Shown here piece by piece: positions 15,103 to 26,326 of a stretch of DNA of 52,736 bases (the stretch's first letter is position 1; every line of letters begins with the position of its first letter). This DNA is from Lysobacteraceae bacterium (GTDB taxonomy: Bacteria > Pseudomonadota > Gammaproteobacteria > Xanthomonadales > Xanthomonadaceae): NCBI GenBank assembly GCA_030681035.1, contig JAUXUI010000044.1:1-52736 (forward strand), in the 5' to 3' direction. Both the position numbers and the translations under genes were made by a program. The notes under the pieces are model-generated. The model worked only from the letters and a program-made list of their open reading frames with translations, ran no database searches and was not told where the DNA came from.

Positions 15103-17196
15103 ATGCCGTTGCGCCCGGCTCGCATGACGCAAGCCACGGACGTTGCCGAGAGCGGCATGCCCTCATCGCCCCCCGATATCCGCCCGCCTCACGCGTTCGC
15201 GCTGATCGCGCTGATCGCGACCGGTCCGCTGGCGGTTGTCATCGGTTTCGTTCACGCGCGAATGTGGCAGCACCTGCCTTGGGGACGATTGGCGTTGTCA
15301 CTGGAGCTTGCGCTGCTGGCCACAATGATTGCTTGGCCACTGCGGCGCTTTGCGCGACTGCCCTGGGCGTTGGCGCTGATGATCGTCTGGTTCGCGGCGC
15401 TGCTGTTGTTCGTCGGCCCGTTGCCGGTTTTTGCGTCGCTGCTGCTGGCGTCAGCGGCGCTCGTGGTGGGCACCTGGCTGGTGCCACCGGGTATACCGGC
15501 GCGGGTACCCGTAGCGTTGTGCGTGGGATTGAGCCTGCTCGGTGGCGTCGCCGGCTGGGCGCTAACCTGGCCGCTGCACTCGACATCTGCCTGGGCGTTC
15601 GTGCTGCTGATCCTCACCATGCTGGGCCGCCATCGACTGATCGCGGTGCTTGGCGAAACCATGGCCAGCCTTCGCGGCGCGGTCGAACACGATCCGCGCT
15701 GGGCGGCATTCGCGGTGATGCTGTTCGGTCTGGCCTCGACCGCGTGCTGGATCCCGACGATGCAGGTCGACGACCTTGCCTACCATCTTGGCCTACCCAG
15801 TCACCTGCTGCTGTATGGACGCTACCAACCCGATCCCGCGTATCAGATATGGTCTTTCGCACCGTGGCTGGGTGACGTATTGCAAGGGATTGCCGCGCTG
15901 CTGGCCCGCGAGGACGCGCGCGGCGCGATCAACGCGCTATGGCTGGCGCTGATTGCACCGCTGTCGTGGTCTGCCAGTGCGGCGCTCGGGGCCAGACCGG
16001 CCGAACGCTGGGCCTGTGTCGCTCTGATCGGCAGTTTTCCGCCGCTGGTGTGGATGGCGGCGGGCATGCAGACCGAACTTCCCGCCACCGCGCTGCTGCT
16101 GGCGGCGTTGGTGGTGACGACCTCGCGCGAGCCGCGCTGGCTGTGGCCAGCTACTGTTCTGTTTGCCGGCTTGCTCGCGCTGAAGACCATGCATGCGTTC
16201 GCCGCCATTCCGCTCGGTGTCTACGCGCTGTGGCATCACCGGGCACGACTTGGCGCAAGTGCGTTCGCCGTCGCCTGCGCTCTGGCGCTGCTGGTAGCAG
16301 GCTCAAGCTACTTGCAGGCATGGTGGCATACCGGAAATCCGTTGATGCCGCTGTTCAATAATCTGTTCCAATCGCCCTACCTGCCCGCCGAAGCCCTTCG
16401 CGACCCGCGCTGGGATACCGGCTTTGGTATGGCGCTGCCATGGTTGATGACGTTTGATACCCCACGCTATGTCGAGGCGTTCAACGGCGGCATCGGCTTT
16501 ACCCAGATTGCGCTTGCCGGTGTCTGGCTAACGGCACTGCTTCGAAAGCGCGGACGCGGCATCGCGATTACCCTGACGCTGGTCGCGTGGCTACCATTGG
16601 TGCCGATGCAGTATGCCCGCTACGCCTATCCAGGGCTGATCCTGATCGCGGTGCTGTTGGTCGTTCGTGGGCAGGACATGCTCGGTCGCCGTGGATTTTG
16701 CTGGCTATTCGCGGGGGTCTGCATGCTCAACCTCGCTTTTCAGGCCAACTCGGGCTGGACACATCATTCTGCCGCGCTCAAGCGGACAATCCGCACCTTC
16801 GGCGACGCCGAGGCAATTTATTCGCTGTACGTTCCGGAGCGCGTATTGATCCGGCGCCTCCCCAAGGACGACAACGGCATCGTGCTGGCCACCGATCCGA
16901 GCCGTGCGTACATCGCCGAGTTGGGTCTGCGCGGTCGCGGCGTGGTCGTTCACGCCCCCAAATTGAGCGCCGCGCACCATTTGGCCGAGACCGATTCAAG
17001 CGGCGAGCAATGGCGCTCGCTGTTTGAAACCAGCGGCGCGCGCTGGGTCATTATCGTACCGGCGAAAGCATCGTTGTCACTACGCAATGCACTTGTGCTG
17101 GCCGACGCGCGGCGAGTCGATGTGGTGCGTGACGCTGAAATGTGGCGTCTTGGTGAACCGACACAGTCGCCGAGCAGCCAAGGCGGTAACCCATGA
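15103..17196 (+). CDS. Polytopic membrane protein, GT-C glycosyltransferase-like
   Basis: The product of up to 697 residues has about 12 or more hydrophobic helices, then a C-terminal soluble domain of about 130 residues. After the sixth helix or so, the motif MQVDDLAYHLGLPSHLL resembles the acidic motif in the first extracytoplasmic loop of GT-C enzymes, which take sugars from polyprenyl phosphates. I infer transfer of a sugar supplied by the GT2/GtrA pair to a surface acceptor. The start is uncertain: ATGs at 15103, 15124 and 15157 are all in frame before the first membrane helix, and none has a strong ribosome-binding site. Family membership is by layout and motif only; the acceptor is unknown. 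Confidence 0.65.
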   Translation: MPLRPARMTQATDVAESGMPSSPPDIRPPHAFALIALIATGPLAVVIGFVHARMWQHLPWGRLALSLELALLATMIAWPLRRFARLPWALALMIVWFAALLLFVGPLPVFASLLLASAALVVGTWLVPPGIPARVPVALCVGLSLLGGVAGWALTWPLHSTSAWAFVLLILTMLGRHRLIAVLGETMASLRGAVEHDPRWAAFAVMLFGLASTACWIPTMQVDDLAYHLGLPSHLLLYGRYQPDPAYQIWSFAPWLGDVLQGIAALLAREDARGAINALWLALIAPLSWSASAALGARPAERWACVALIGSFPPLVWMAAGMQTELPATALLLAALVVTTSREPRWLWPATVLFAGLLALKTMHAFAAIPLGVYALWHHRARLGASAFAVACALALLVAGSSYLQAWWHTGNPLMPLFNNLFQSPYLPAEALRDPRWDTGFGMALPWLMTFDTPRYVEAFNGGIGFTQIALAGVWLTALLRKRGRGIAITLTLVAWLPLVPMQYARYAYPGLILIAVLLVVRGQDMLGRRGFCWLFAGVCMLNLAFQANSGWTHHSAALKRTIRTFGDAEAIYSLYVPERVLIRRLPKDDNGIVLATDPSRAYIAELGLRGRGVVVHAPKLSAAHHLAETDSSGEQWRSLFETSGARWVIIVPAKASLSLRNALVLADARRVDVVRDAEMWRLGEPTQSPSSQGGNP

Positions 17197-17407
17197 GCAA
17201 ACTGCGCCAATGCCTACCCTGCTTGCTGGCGGCCTGCCGCATGGTCCGCAGGATAGGCCTCGCCCTGCATCCGTCGTGGCAGCCGCATCCGTGATGAATG
17301 CCCGGGTTCTGGAACAATGGCAAGTGCGCCTTCGCCGAAATCGTCAAGGCACCTTGCCGGCGCTCGTTGACTTCTTGCCTTCCCATGTCTGATCAATCAC
17401 TAACGCC

Positions 17408-18406
17408 ATGACAGAACCCACACCCAACATCGTCGTCGTCATACCTTGCTATCGGATTGGCAGCGGGGTGCTCGCTCTGCTTGCACGGATTGGCGAGGAA
17501 GTGTCATCCATTATCGTGGTTGACGATGCGTGTCCACTGAACACCGGCGAGTGCGTGCGTGCGAGTTGTCACGATCCGCGCGTAACGGTGCTCATCCACG
17601 CCGAGAACCAAGGTGTCGGTGCGGCGGTGGCAACCGGCTACCGTGCCGCACTGGATGCAGGAGCCGACATCGTGATCAAGCTCGACGGCGACGGCCAGAT
17701 GAACCCGTCGCTGATCCCCGCTCTGGTCCGCCCGATCATTGCCGGCAGTGCCGACTACGTAAAGGGCAATCGTTTCCACCGCCTCGTTTATCTGCGCGCA
17801 ATGCCGGCAACGCGCGTATTGGGGAACGCCTGCCTGTCATTGATGACCAAGGCGTCTAGTGGATATTGGCAGCTTTTCGACCCAACCAACGGATTTACCG
17901 CTATCCATGCCGCAGTGCTGGATGAAATCAATCTCGACTGCCTTGCGCGGCGCTATTTTTTCGAATCCGACCTGCTCTACCACCTTAATCAACTGCGCGC
18001 GGTAGTCGCCGAACTGCCGATGACGGCTGTGTACGGCAAGGAGGTATCGAGCCTGCGGCCCGGACGGGTGATCGGTCCGTTCCTCGCTGGCAACCTCTAC
18101 AACCTGTTCCGGCGAATTGGCTACGGCTACTTCCTGCGCGGTTTTTCCATCGCCTCGCTCGAACTGCTGGCATCGCTGCCGTTACTGTTGTTCGGGCTGG
18201 GTTTTGGCACCTGGCACTGGCTAGATTCCGCAAGTTCTGGAGAGACCGCCAGCGCCGGAACGGTGATGCTCGCCGCGCTGCCACTGATCCTTGGTATGCA
18301 ACTGCTGCTGTCGTGGTTGAATTTCGACATCAGTGCCGAACCGCGTCAACCGATTCATCCGATGCTGGCACGGATGCGCTCGCCGTGGCGAGACAACAGC
18401 GCTTGA
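17408..18406 (+). CDS. GT2 glycosyltransferase, polyprenyl-phosphate sugar synthase-like (DPM1-like)
   Basis: The 332-residue protein has an N-terminal GT-A domain (about 1-235) with VVVIPCYRIG, the nucleotide-binding IIVVDDACPLNT, NQGVGAAVATGYRAAL and the catalytic DGDGQMNPSLI, where DGD replaces the DxD motif. Two C-terminal membrane helices (about 250-275 and 285-305) anchor it. This matches dolichol/undecaprenyl-phosphate mannosyl- or glucosyltransferases such as GtrB/DPM1. The product would be an undecaprenyl-phosphate sugar for flipping by GtrA proteins and use by the GT-C-like neighbour. The 210 bp before it hold no supported gene. Confidence 0.87.
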   Translation: MTEPTPNIVVVIPCYRIGSGVLALLARIGEEVSSIIVVDDACPLNTGECVRASCHDPRVTVLIHAENQGVGAAVATGYRAALDAGADIVIKLDGDGQMNPSLIPALVRPIIAGSADYVKGNRFHRLVYLRAMPATRVLGNACLSLMTKASSGYWQLFDPTNGFTAIHAAVLDEINLDCLARRYFFESDLLYHLNQLRAVVAELPMTAVYGKEVSSLRPGRVIGPFLAGNLYNLFRRIGYGYFLRGFSIASLELLASLPLLLFGLGFGTWHWLDSASSGETASAGTVMLAALPLILGMQLLLSWLNFDISAEPRQPIHPMLARMRSPWRDNSA

Positions 18407-18444
18407 ACTCGAATCCTCGGGCGCCCGAAATTTGCCGACATTGT

Positions 18445-18516
18445 GTCAAGCCGATCATCGAGTTCGTGTCGGCCGTCATTGCGTGCTTCGTGTCACGGCA
18501 TTGGATTTATGCGTGA
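18445..18516 (+). pseudogene. Remnant: 3' end of a third gtrA gene
   Basis: The 72 bases match the last 72 bases of the second gtrA gene (14793-14864) at 63 positions, including the stop codon. They encode KPIIEFVSAVIACFVSRHWI plus YA. There is no homology upstream of 18445 and no start codon giving a GtrA protein. The fragment sits 38 bp after the GT2 gene, where a gtrA gene is often found, so it is probably what is left of a deleted gtrA. The level of divergence argues against a very recent duplication. Confidence 0.75.
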
Positions 18517-18604
18517 GGCGAGCCAAATAAAGCCGGTTTGGTGTTTCGCTTGATGGCGAAGCCGGCGTTGCGCAGCACCCGGCCAGAGTTGCGAAGCTTC
18601 GCGC

Positions 18605-18760
18605 GCGAGACGCGCTCCCACAAAAGCAGATCACCGCTTTTTTGTAGGAGCCCACCCTGTGGGCGACCAGCACACCGCAATTTGAGAAGTTACGGTCGCG
18701 CACAGGGTGCGCTCCCACAAAAGCAGGTCACTGCTTTTGTGGGAGCCAACCCCCAGTTCA
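18605..18760. repeat. REP-like repeat cluster downstream of atpC
   Basis: GTAGGAGCCCACCCTGTGGG then CGAC (18644-18667) is followed by an inverted, diverged arm near 18696-18720. CTCCCACAAAAGCAG (18615-18629) also recurs at 18712-18726, with GCTTTTGTGGGAG in the opposite sense at 18733-18745. Several alternative hairpins are possible. It occupies the 393-bp gap between the GT2 gene and atpC (convergent genes), and could end transcription from either side. Confidence 0.7.
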
Positions 18761-18799
18761 AATCTGGTGCAAGCTCTGTGGGCAAACGTGTACGACCTA

Positions 18800-19225
18800 T
18801 CAGTGCTTGAGATTCTTGCGCAGGCGTTCAAGCGCCTGCAACTGGGCCACCGCCTCGGCCAGACGCGCTTGCGCCTGCGCTACTTCCATCACGTCGGTAC
18901 GGTTGGCGATTGCGCGCTCGGCTTCATCCTTGGCGGCCTTGGCGGCGGCTTCGTCGATGTCCTTGGCACGCACCGCGGTATCGGCCAACACGGTCACCAC
19001 CTGCGGCTGCACTTCAAGAATGCCGCCGGAGACGTAAAAGGTCTGCTCCTCGCCATCTTCCAGGATCACCCGCACCTGGCCCGGCTTGAGGCGGGTGATC
19101 AGCGGCGCGTGGCGCGGGGCGATGCCCAGCTCACCCATCTCGCCGGTGGCGACTACCATCGATACCACGCCGTGAAAGATTTCTTCCTCGGCGCTGACGA
19201 TGTCGCAACGGATTGTGCTTGCCAT
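18800..19225 (-). CDS. atpC: F1 ATP synthase epsilon subunit
   Basis: The 141-residue protein is the rotor-associated regulatory subunit of F1. The N-terminal beta sandwich (about 1-85) shows [17 protein letters not shown] and [19 protein letters not shown]. The C-terminal two-helix domain, rich in Ala and Glu, can inhibit ATP hydrolysis. The start at 19225 (MASTIRC) fits the family; the longer frame reads upstream into the intergenic repeat. It is the last gene of the atp operon, 193 bp after atpD, an unusually long gap filled by repeats. Confidence 0.97.
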   Translation of the reverse strand: MASTIRCDIVSAEEEIFHGVVSMVVATGEMGELGIAPRHAPLITRLKPGQVRVILEDGEEQTFYVSGGILEVQPQVVTVLADTAVRAKDIDEAAAKAAKDEAERAIANRTDVMEVAQAQARLAEAVAQLQALERLRKNLKH

Positions 19226-19278
19226 GGGTGATCTCTCCAATCGGTGCTGCGTTGTTCGGGACTCAGGATTCGATGAAG

Positions 19279-19413
19279 CCGGTACCACGGGACCCGGGAC
19301 CCGGGACCCGGAAAAGCAAAAGCCACAATGCAAAAGCAGAAGCAGAAGCAGAATGTCTAAAGCTTGTGGTCCCGTGGTCCCGTGGTCCCGTGGTCCCGTA
19401 GTCCCGTAGTTCC
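19279..19413. repeat. Inverted and tandem simple repeats between atpD and atpC
   Basis: Near 19284-19311 there are three tandem GGGACCC units. At 19366-19413 the 8-bp unit GTGGTCCC is repeated four times, then two variant units (GTAGTCCC, GTAGTTCC). The two blocks are complementary and can form a long stem. A short AAGCAG repeat (19332-19352) lies between them. It resembles slippage-prone intergenic repeats rather than coding sequence. Confidence 0.8.
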
Positions 19414-19418
19414 GGCCG

Positions 19419-20915
<1,497 letters not shown>

Positions 20916-20922
20916 AAATCCG

Positions 20923-21786
20923 TTACACTGCCGCCGCGCCGCCGACAATTTCTGAAATTTCCTGAGTGATCGCCGCTTGCCTGGCCTTGTTGTAAACCAG
21001 GTTCAGCGTATCGATCAGCTTGGTCGCGTTGTCCGATGCTGCCTTCATTGCCACCATACGTGCGGCATGCTCGGAAGCGAGGTTTTCGAGTACCGACTGA
21101 TACACCACCGACTCGATGTAGCGGGTGAGCACATCATCGAGCACCTGCGCGGCATCGGGCTCGTAGATGTAATCCCAGTCATGCGCCGACTGCACCATGT
21201 CGGACGGCGGCAGCGGCAGCAACTGCTGCACGGTCGCCACCTGGCTCATGGTGTTGACGAAATCGTTGAAGCACAGGTTGACGCGATCCAGGCTGGTATC
21301 GCAATAGGCATCAAGCATCACCTTGATTACGCCAACCAGCTTTTCGACCTGCGGCTTTTCGCCCAGATGGGTGACCGAGGCGCGCATGGTGATTTTGATC
21401 CGGCGGAAGAAGGTGGTTGCCTTCTGGCCGATGCACACCAGATCGACCTCGACCCCGTTTTGTTGGTGCTGGCGGATCTCGCCGAGCAGCTTGCGGAACA
21501 GATTGGAGTTCAAACCACCGCACAGGCCACGGTCAGTCGATACCACGATGTAGCCGACGCGCTTGATCTCGCTACGCGCCACCAGATACGGATGCTTGTA
21601 CTCGGCGTTGGCACGGGCGATATGACCAATCATCTGTTGCATCAGGCGCGCATACGGACGCGACGCCTTCATGCGCTCTTGCGCCTTGCGGATTTTCGAT
21701 GCCGAGACCATTTCGAGCGCGCGTGTCACCTTGCGGGTGCTCATCACGCTCTTGATCTTGGTTTTTATTTCGCGGCCGCCTGCCAT
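20923..21786 (-). CDS. atpG: F1 ATP synthase gamma subunit
   Basis: The 287-residue central stalk subunit couples rotation to catalysis. It has the conserved N-terminal coiled-coil helix ([20 protein letters not shown]), the [13 protein letters not shown] segment and a C-terminal helix ending with [18 protein letters not shown]. Start and length are standard. It lies between atpA and atpD, with repeat-filled gaps of 149 bp upstream and 94 bp downstream. Confidence 0.98.
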   Translation of the reverse strand: MAGGREIKTKIKSVMSTRKVTRALEMVSASKIRKAQERMKASRPYARLMQQMIGHIARANAEYKHPYLVARSEIKRVGYIVVSTDRGLCGGLNSNLFRKLLGEIRQHQQNGVEVDLVCIGQKATTFFRRIKITMRASVTHLGEKPQVEKLVGVIKVMLDAYCDTSLDRVNLCFNDFVNTMSQVATVQQLLPLPPSDMVQSAHDWDYIYEPDAAQVLDDVLTRYIESVVYQSVLENLASEHAARMVAMKAASDNATKLIDTLNLVYNKARQAAITQEISEIVGGAAAV

Positions 21787-21793
21787 CTTTATT

Positions 21794-21930
21794 CTCGGGA
21801 CTCGGGACTGGGGACTCGGGACTCGGGGATGACACCCCGCAGACCATGCCTTTGTCGTTATGTGTCCGGGCCTCGTTGCCCGGAACTCCGGAAACCCGCT
21901 ATTGCGAGTCCCGAGTCCCGAGTCCCGGGG
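21794..21930. repeat. Inverted GGGACTC repeats between atpA and atpG
   Basis: Four GGGACTC/GGGACTG-type units at 21794-21828 face three GAGTCCC units at 21905-21930 across about 76 bases. The two blocks can pair as a long GC-rich stem in the mRNA. The 149-bp atpA-atpG gap contains no gene. Confidence 0.8.
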
Positions 21931-21935
21931 AAAAG

Positions 21936-23483
21936 TTACCAGCTACCGGATGCCTTGAACTCGGCGATACCCTGCTTGAAGCTGGCTTCGATCGCGTCAT
22001 TCCAGTCACCGCTGTCGGTAACCTTGTCCATCAGCTCGCCCTGGGTGTTGGCGAAATGTGCGTGCAGACCTTCTTCGAACGCCAGCACCTTGGCCATCGG
22101 CACGTCATCGATGGTGCCCTCGTTGACGGCATAAATCGACAGCGCCATCTGTGCGATGGTCATCGGCGCATATTGCTTCTGCTTCATCAATTCGGTGACG
22201 CGCTGACCACGCTCAAGCTGCTTGCGGGTAGCTTCGTCAAGATCCGATGCAAACTGCGAGAATGCCGCCAACTCGCGGTACTGTGCCAGCGCGATACGGA
22301 TGCCGCCGGAGAGCTTCTTGATGATCTTGGTCTGGGCCGCGCCACCGACGCGCGACACCGAGATACCGGCGTTCACTGCCGGCCGGATGCCGGCGTTGAA
22401 CAGATCGGTTTCCAGGAATATCTGGCCATCGGTGATCGAGATCACGTTGGTCGGCACGAACGCCGACACGTCGCCGGCCTGGGTTTCGATGATCGGCAGC
22501 GCGGTGAGCGAGCCGGTCTTGCCCTTGACCGCACCGTTGGTGAACTTCTCGACGTATTCTTCGTTGACCCGCGCGGCGCGCTCAAGCAGGCGCGAATGCA
22601 GATAGAACACGTCGCCGGGATACGCTTCGCGGCCCGGCGGGCGGCGCAGCAACAAGGAAATCTGGCGATAGGCAACGGCCTGCTTGGACAGATCGTCGTA
22701 CACGATCAACGCGTCTTCACCACGGTCGCGGAAGTACTCGCCCATGGTGCAGCCCGCATACGGCGCGATGAACTGCATCGCCGCCGATTCCGACGCGGTG
22801 GCCGCCACCACGATGGTGTGCGCCATGGCGCCGTTTTCTTCGAGCTTGCGCACCACGCCCGCCACCGAGCTCGACTTCTGGCCGATGGCGACGTAGATGC
22901 ACTTAACGCCCTTGCCTTTCTGGTTGATGATGGCATCGATCGCCAGTGCGGTCTTGCCGGTCTGGCGATCGCCAATGATCAGCTCGCGCTGGCCACGGCC
23001 GATCGGGATCATCGAGTCGACCGACTTGTAACCGGTCTGCACCGGCTGCGAGACCGACTTGCGCCAGATCACGCCCGGCGCCACTTTTTCGACCGGCGCC
23101 GATTGCTCGGCATTGATCGCGCCTTTGCCGTCGATCGGCTCGCCCAGCGCGTTGACCACGCGGCCAAGCAACTGGTTGCCAATTGGCACTTCAAGAATGC
23201 GACCGGTGGTCTTGGCGGTATCGCCTTCGCGCAGGTGCTCGTAGTCGCCCAGCACCACGGCGCCGACCGAATCGCGTTCCAGATTGAGCGCCAGTGCGAA
23301 CGTGTTGTTCGGCAACTCGATCATTTCGCCGGCCATCACGTCGGCCAGGCCGTGTACGCGCACAATGCCGTCGGAAACGCTGGTCAGCGTGCCTTCGTTG
23401 CGCGCTTCGGCGGCCAATTGCGCCTTCTCGATGCGGTTCTTGATCAGTTCACTGATTTCGGATGGGTTGAGCTGCGTCTGCAT
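21936..23483 (-). CDS. atpA: F1 ATP synthase alpha subunit
   Basis: The 515-residue non-catalytic nucleotide-binding subunit has P-loop [13 protein letters not shown], the arginine-finger segment [16 protein letters not shown] and the C-terminal helical domain. The start at 23483 ([13 protein letters not shown]) matches the family; the six-residue longer reading is unnecessary. It follows atpH by 54 bp. Confidence 0.99.
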   Translation of the reverse strand: MQTQLNPSEISELIKNRIEKAQLAAEARNEGTLTSVSDGIVRVHGLADVMAGEMIELPNNTFALALNLERDSVGAVVLGDYEHLREGDTAKTTGRILEVPIGNQLLGRVVNALGEPIDGKGAINAEQSAPVEKVAPGVIWRKSVSQPVQTGYKSVDSMIPIGRGQRELIIGDRQTGKTALAIDAIINQKGKGVKCIYVAIGQKSSSVAGVVRKLEENGAMAHTIVVAATASESAAMQFIAPYAGCTMGEYFRDRGEDALIVYDDLSKQAVAYRQISLLLRRPPGREAYPGDVFYLHSRLLERAARVNEEYVEKFTNGAVKGKTGSLTALPIIETQAGDVSAFVPTNVISITDGQIFLETDLFNAGIRPAVNAGISVSRVGGAAQTKIIKKLSGGIRIALAQYRELAAFSQFASDLDEATRKQLERGQRVTELMKQKQYAPMTIAQMALSIYAVNEGTIDDVPMAKVLAFEEGLHAHFANTQGELMDKVTDSGDWNDAIEASFKQGIAEFKASGSW

Positions 23484-23537
23484 GGGACATCCCTTGGTCA
23501 ACCGGCCTGGGCCGGCGCTTGCATCAAAAGTGATCGG

Positions 23538-24065
23538 TCATTGCGCCAGCGCGGCACCGAGCCGCGCCAGCTTGGTACGAATCGAGCCATCGATAACCAC
23601 ATCGCCGGCGGCGATTACCGCGCCACCGATCAACGCCGGGTCAATCGCTGTTTCAATGGCCACATTGCGGCCAAAACGCCGGGTCAGTGCCTGCCGGATC
23701 TGTTCGATCTGCGCGTCATCCATCGCTGTCGCTGCGGTCACGGTTGCCTTGACCACGCGCTCTTCATCGGCGCGCAAGGCTTCAAACTGGGCCGCGATAT
23801 CCGGCAGCAATTCCAGCCGGCGGTTGTTGGCCAGCAAAGCCAGAAACTCGGCGAACATGGCGTCAGCCTGCGGCGGTTTCACCAATTCGACCAGTGCTGC
23901 ACCCTGCCAGTGTGGGTTGCCAAGCACCGCGCTGACGCGGGAGTCGAGTACCGCAGTGGCAGCAAAACCCAGCGCCTGCGACCACGCCGGCAAACAGGCA
24001 TGATCCCGGGCCAGCGAAAACACTGCGCGGGCGTAGGGGCGGGCGAGAGTCAGTGCAGTACTCAT
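23538..24065 (-). CDS. atpH: F1 ATP synthase delta subunit
   Basis: The 175-residue peripheral-stalk subunit has ALTLARPYARAVFSLARDH at the N-terminus and the C-terminal GGAVIAAGDVVIDGSIRTKL typical of delta/OSCP proteins. The start at 24065 is one base after the atpF stop, indicating tight coupling. The longer open frame overlaps atpF and is not needed. Confidence 0.97.
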   Translation of the reverse strand: MSTALTLARPYARAVFSLARDHACLPAWSQALGFAATAVLDSRVSAVLGNPHWQGAALVELVKPPQADAMFAEFLALLANNRRLELLPDIAAQFEALRADEERVVKATVTAATAMDDAQIEQIRQALTRRFGRNVAIETAIDPALIGGAVIAAGDVVIDGSIRTKLARLGAALAQ

Positions 24066-24066
24066 G

Positions 24067-24537
24067 TCAGATCTCGGCCGCCAGTTCGTCGAGCAGGGCT
24101 TTGTGCGTGGCCTGATTGATCTCGCGACCAATCAGCTTGCCAGCACCGGCCACGGCCAGACCCGCCACCTGCCGGCGCAGCTCTTCTTTGGCACGATGTG
24201 CAGCTGCATCGATTTCAGCCAGTGCAGCGGCCTTCTGACGCGTGGCTTCCGCCACCGCATCTTGCTTGGCCTGATCGATGATCTGGTTGCCGCGCGAGTG
24301 GGCCTGATCGATGATCTCGTTGGCCTTGGTGCGGGCCTCCTTGATCACGTCATTGACCTTTTCCTGCGCCTGCGCCAGATCACGCTGGCTGCGCTCGGCG
24401 GATGCGAGACCCTCAGCAATGCGCTTTTGCCGTTCTTCGATGGCCGCCAGCAGCGGCGGCCAGATGAACTTCATCGTGAAACCGATGAGAAGCGCAAAAC
24501 TGAACGCCTGCATTAAAAAAGTTGCATTCAGGTTCAT
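24067..24537 (-). CDS. atpF: Fo ATP synthase subunit b
   Basis: The 156-residue peripheral-stalk protein has one N-terminal membrane helix (about 6-26, [20 protein letters not shown]) and a long charged, Ala-rich helix forming the dimeric stalk. The start [10 protein letters not shown] is standard. It lies between atpE and atpH. Confidence 0.97.
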   Translation of the reverse strand: MNLNATFLMQAFSFALLIGFTMKFIWPPLLAAIEERQKRIAEGLASAERSQRDLAQAQEKVNDVIKEARTKANEIIDQAHSRGNQIIDQAKQDAVAEATRQKAAALAEIDAAAHRAKEELRRQVAGLAVAGAGKLIGREINQATHKALLDELAAEI

Positions 24538-24633
24538 GGTGCTCTCCCGATGGTCGGTAAGTGGCTGCCGTCGTCAACGAGGCAAGCCACCGGTTCGTGC
24601 AGGCCACATGCGCGGCCGGCAATTACCCCGGAA

Positions 24634-26161
<1,528 letters not shown>

Positions 26162-26225
26162 GTTCGGTTCCGGTTTTCACAGTAAAAAGGGGCCGGCGAG
26201 CACATTCGTGCTACCGAGACCGCAA

Positions 26226-26254
26226 AGTATAGCAGGCGATTGGCGCCCGGTAAA
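26226..26254 (-). promoter_or_regulatory. Candidate sigma-70 promoter of the atp operon
   Basis: On the minus strand, TTTACC (26254-26249) and TATACT (26231-26226) are spaced by 17 bp, close to the consensus -35 and -10 elements. The -10 lies 64 bp before the atpI start codon. The 165-bp gap between the ankyrin gene and atpI holds no gene. Confidence 0.5.
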
Positions 26255-26326
26255 AGGGGTTGCGCGCGGCAGGTTGTGCGCGACAGCAATCTGTCAGCCC
26301 GCGGATATTGCCGGACGGCAGACTAC

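Noticed and set aside
17193-17294. Short open frame after the GT-C-like gene starting MSKLRQCLPCLLAA
   Set aside because: Only 33 codons, no ribosome-binding site beyond the overlapping gene and no family resemblance.
18313-18530. Open frame spanning the GT2 3' end and the gtrA-like tail as a possible small protein
   Set aside because: Only the last 24 codons resemble GtrA; the rest is out-of-frame GT2 sequence, so it is treated as a remnant and not a gene.
21846-24119. 757-codon plus-strand open frame opposite atpA and atpH
   Set aside because: It mirrors highly conserved ATP synthase genes and has no recognisable domain; codon-usage shadow.
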